From positions 1 to 5,147 of the forward strand of contig SCTU01000265.1 in assembly GCA_004297315.1 (NCBI GenBank): a stretch of DNA of 5,147 nucleotides. Direction: 5' to 3'. This DNA comes from Dehalococcoidia bacterium. Its GTDB lineage: Bacteria > Chloroflexota > Dehalococcoidia > UBA2979. The translations under genes and the position numbers were made by a program. The notes beneath the pieces are model-generated. The model ran no database searches and had not been told where the DNA came from. It saw only the letters and a list, made by a program, of their open reading frames with translations. Each line of letters begins with the position of its first letter. Position 1 is the stretch's first letter. This document shows positions 4,494 through 5,147 of the stretch, in pieces.

Positions 4494-5147
4494 CTAATCC
4501 CTCTCGACGATCCCCGCGGCCGCGAGGACCTCGACGGCACGGGCGAGGTCGTCATCCGGCTCGACCTGATCGATCTCGAAGGTGCGCTGGGCGCGCGGGT
4601 TGGCTTCGGCGATTCGCGCCGCGAGCCAAGTGAAGTCGACGTCGCCGTTGCCGGGCGCGCGGTGGTCGAGCAGTCCGCGCACGTCGTGCAGGTGCAACTC
4701 GACCAGCCGAGGCCCCAGCAAATCCCACCACGCCGAGCGGTCGGTGACGCCGAGCCGGTGGTGGACCTCGGCATGCCCGACATCGTGCACGTATCCGACA
4801 ACCTCGGGCGGGTAGGGGGCGAAGAGGTCAACGGCCTCCTGCGGCAGGGGGATCTCGTGGTAGTGCAGCCGCGTCTCGATGCCGAGCGTGACGCCTCGAA
4901 GACTCGTTTGCTCAGCGAGCGTCTCGAGGCTCCGGCGTGCGGCGTCGAGCGACGGCGCGGCGAGCGCGGCGCGTTCGCGGACGGCCTCGTCTACCGCTGC
5001 CGCCCACTCGTCGGGCAGCACCTCGCGCCGGTCGTACATCGAGCGCAGCCGGCGCTCCCCGGCGAGCAGCCGGTTGCCGACGCCGCCGAGGTGGACCACG
5101 ACGACCGCGGCGCCCGCGTCCGCCGCCAGCGCGATCGAACGGAGGTG
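4494..5147 (-). CDS. Sugar phosphate isomerase/epimerase-like TIM-barrel protein (5' end outside window)
   Basis: The last 217 residues of a xylose isomerase-like TIM-barrel / AP endonuclease family 2 protein (PF01261-type). The frame is open to the right edge, so the true start is beyond 5147. The internal GTG at 5099 would remove the first metal-ligand strand. The divalent-metal ligands of the family appear in order: H19 (VVVVHLGG), E91 (LGIETRLHYHEIP), D122 and H125 (GYVHDVGHAEVH), H152/H154/D155 (ELHLHDVRG), D161-H162 and GNGDVDF (166-172), and E191 (TFEID). This set suggests an active metal-dependent isomerase or epimerase on a sugar or polyol. The substrate cannot be told from the sequence. 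Endonuclease IV is less likely, because the context and the GNGDVDF motif fit the sugar branch better. The TAG stop is at 4494-4496. GC-rich like nusA and proS. Confidence 0.88.
   Translation of the reverse strand, partial: HLRSIALAADAGAAVVVVHLGGVGNRLLAGERRLRSMYDRREVLPDEWAAAVDEAVRERAALAAPSLDAARRSLETLAEQTSLRGVTLGIETRLHYHEIPLPQEAVDLFAPYPPEVVGYVHDVGHAEVHHRLGVTDRSAWWDLLGPRLVELHLHDVRGLLDHRAPGNGDVDFTWLAARIAEANPRAQRTFEIDQVEPDDDLARAVEVLAAAGIVERD

Noticed and set aside
4241..4633. A 130-codon plus-strand frame opposite the small genes and the end of the isomerase gene.
   Set aside because: It crosses gene boundaries and changes to Arg/Pro-rich shadow sequence once inside the isomerase region; the minus strand carries the ordered cysteine pairs and SD sites.
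1..5147. A defence, CRISPR, mobile-element or other new multi-gene system.
   Set aside because: No spaced repeats, transposase, recombinase, nuclease or phage motif was seen; most of the window is housekeeping sequence.

Overview
The window is a high-GC bacterial chromosome segment holding six protein genes: nusA, proS, a DUF309 gene, two small unnamed genes, and a sugar phosphate isomerase/epimerase-like gene. Five lie on the minus strand and only the DUF309 gene is on the plus strand. The proteins suggest a high-GC lineage such as Chloroflexota or Actinomycetota. The clues are a bacterial-type ProRS with an INS editing domain, a DUF309 protein with a 'PRDxxGRPLPxGSP'-type N-terminal extension, and a NusA with a long Ala/Pro, acidic and RGG-like tail. 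This placement is an inference; there is no rRNA or other strong marker.

Layout from left to right. Positions 1-1488 (minus) hold nusA, which runs off the left edge, so its C-terminus is missing. A 141-bp gap (1489-1629) carries a convincing intrinsic terminator, a candidate extended -10 promoter and a strong Shine-Dalgarno site that could be folded into a hairpin. proS (1630-3420, minus) is complete. A 67-bp divergent promoter region (3421-3487) separates it from the DUF309 gene (3488-3982, plus), whose stop codon overlaps the stop codon of the next gene, read convergently. That gene (3979-4185, minus, 68 aa) overlaps by 14 bp an upstream small CxxC/CxxC protein gene (4172-4396, minus, 74 aa). 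The two form a compact pair with a GC content of about 57% (hand count over 4021-4380), well below the flanking genes. A 97-bp gap with a plausible promoter follows. The window ends in the 3' 217 codons of a metal-dependent TIM-barrel isomerase/epimerase gene (4494-5147, minus), whose start lies beyond the right edge.

Functionally, nusA and proS are housekeeping genes of transcription and translation that commonly sit near each other; in Mycobacterium tuberculosis proS lies a few genes upstream of rimP-nusA. Here rimP is not between them, and the proS transcript should end at the hairpin inside the nusA leader. Because only about 40 nt separate the U-tract from the nusA start codon, nusA expression probably depends on readthrough or on a promoter upstream of that hairpin. 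That makes the leader a candidate attenuator. I saw no CRISPR array, tRNA, rRNA, insertion sequence or obvious defence system. The two least explained items are the nusA leader and the small two-gene cassette.
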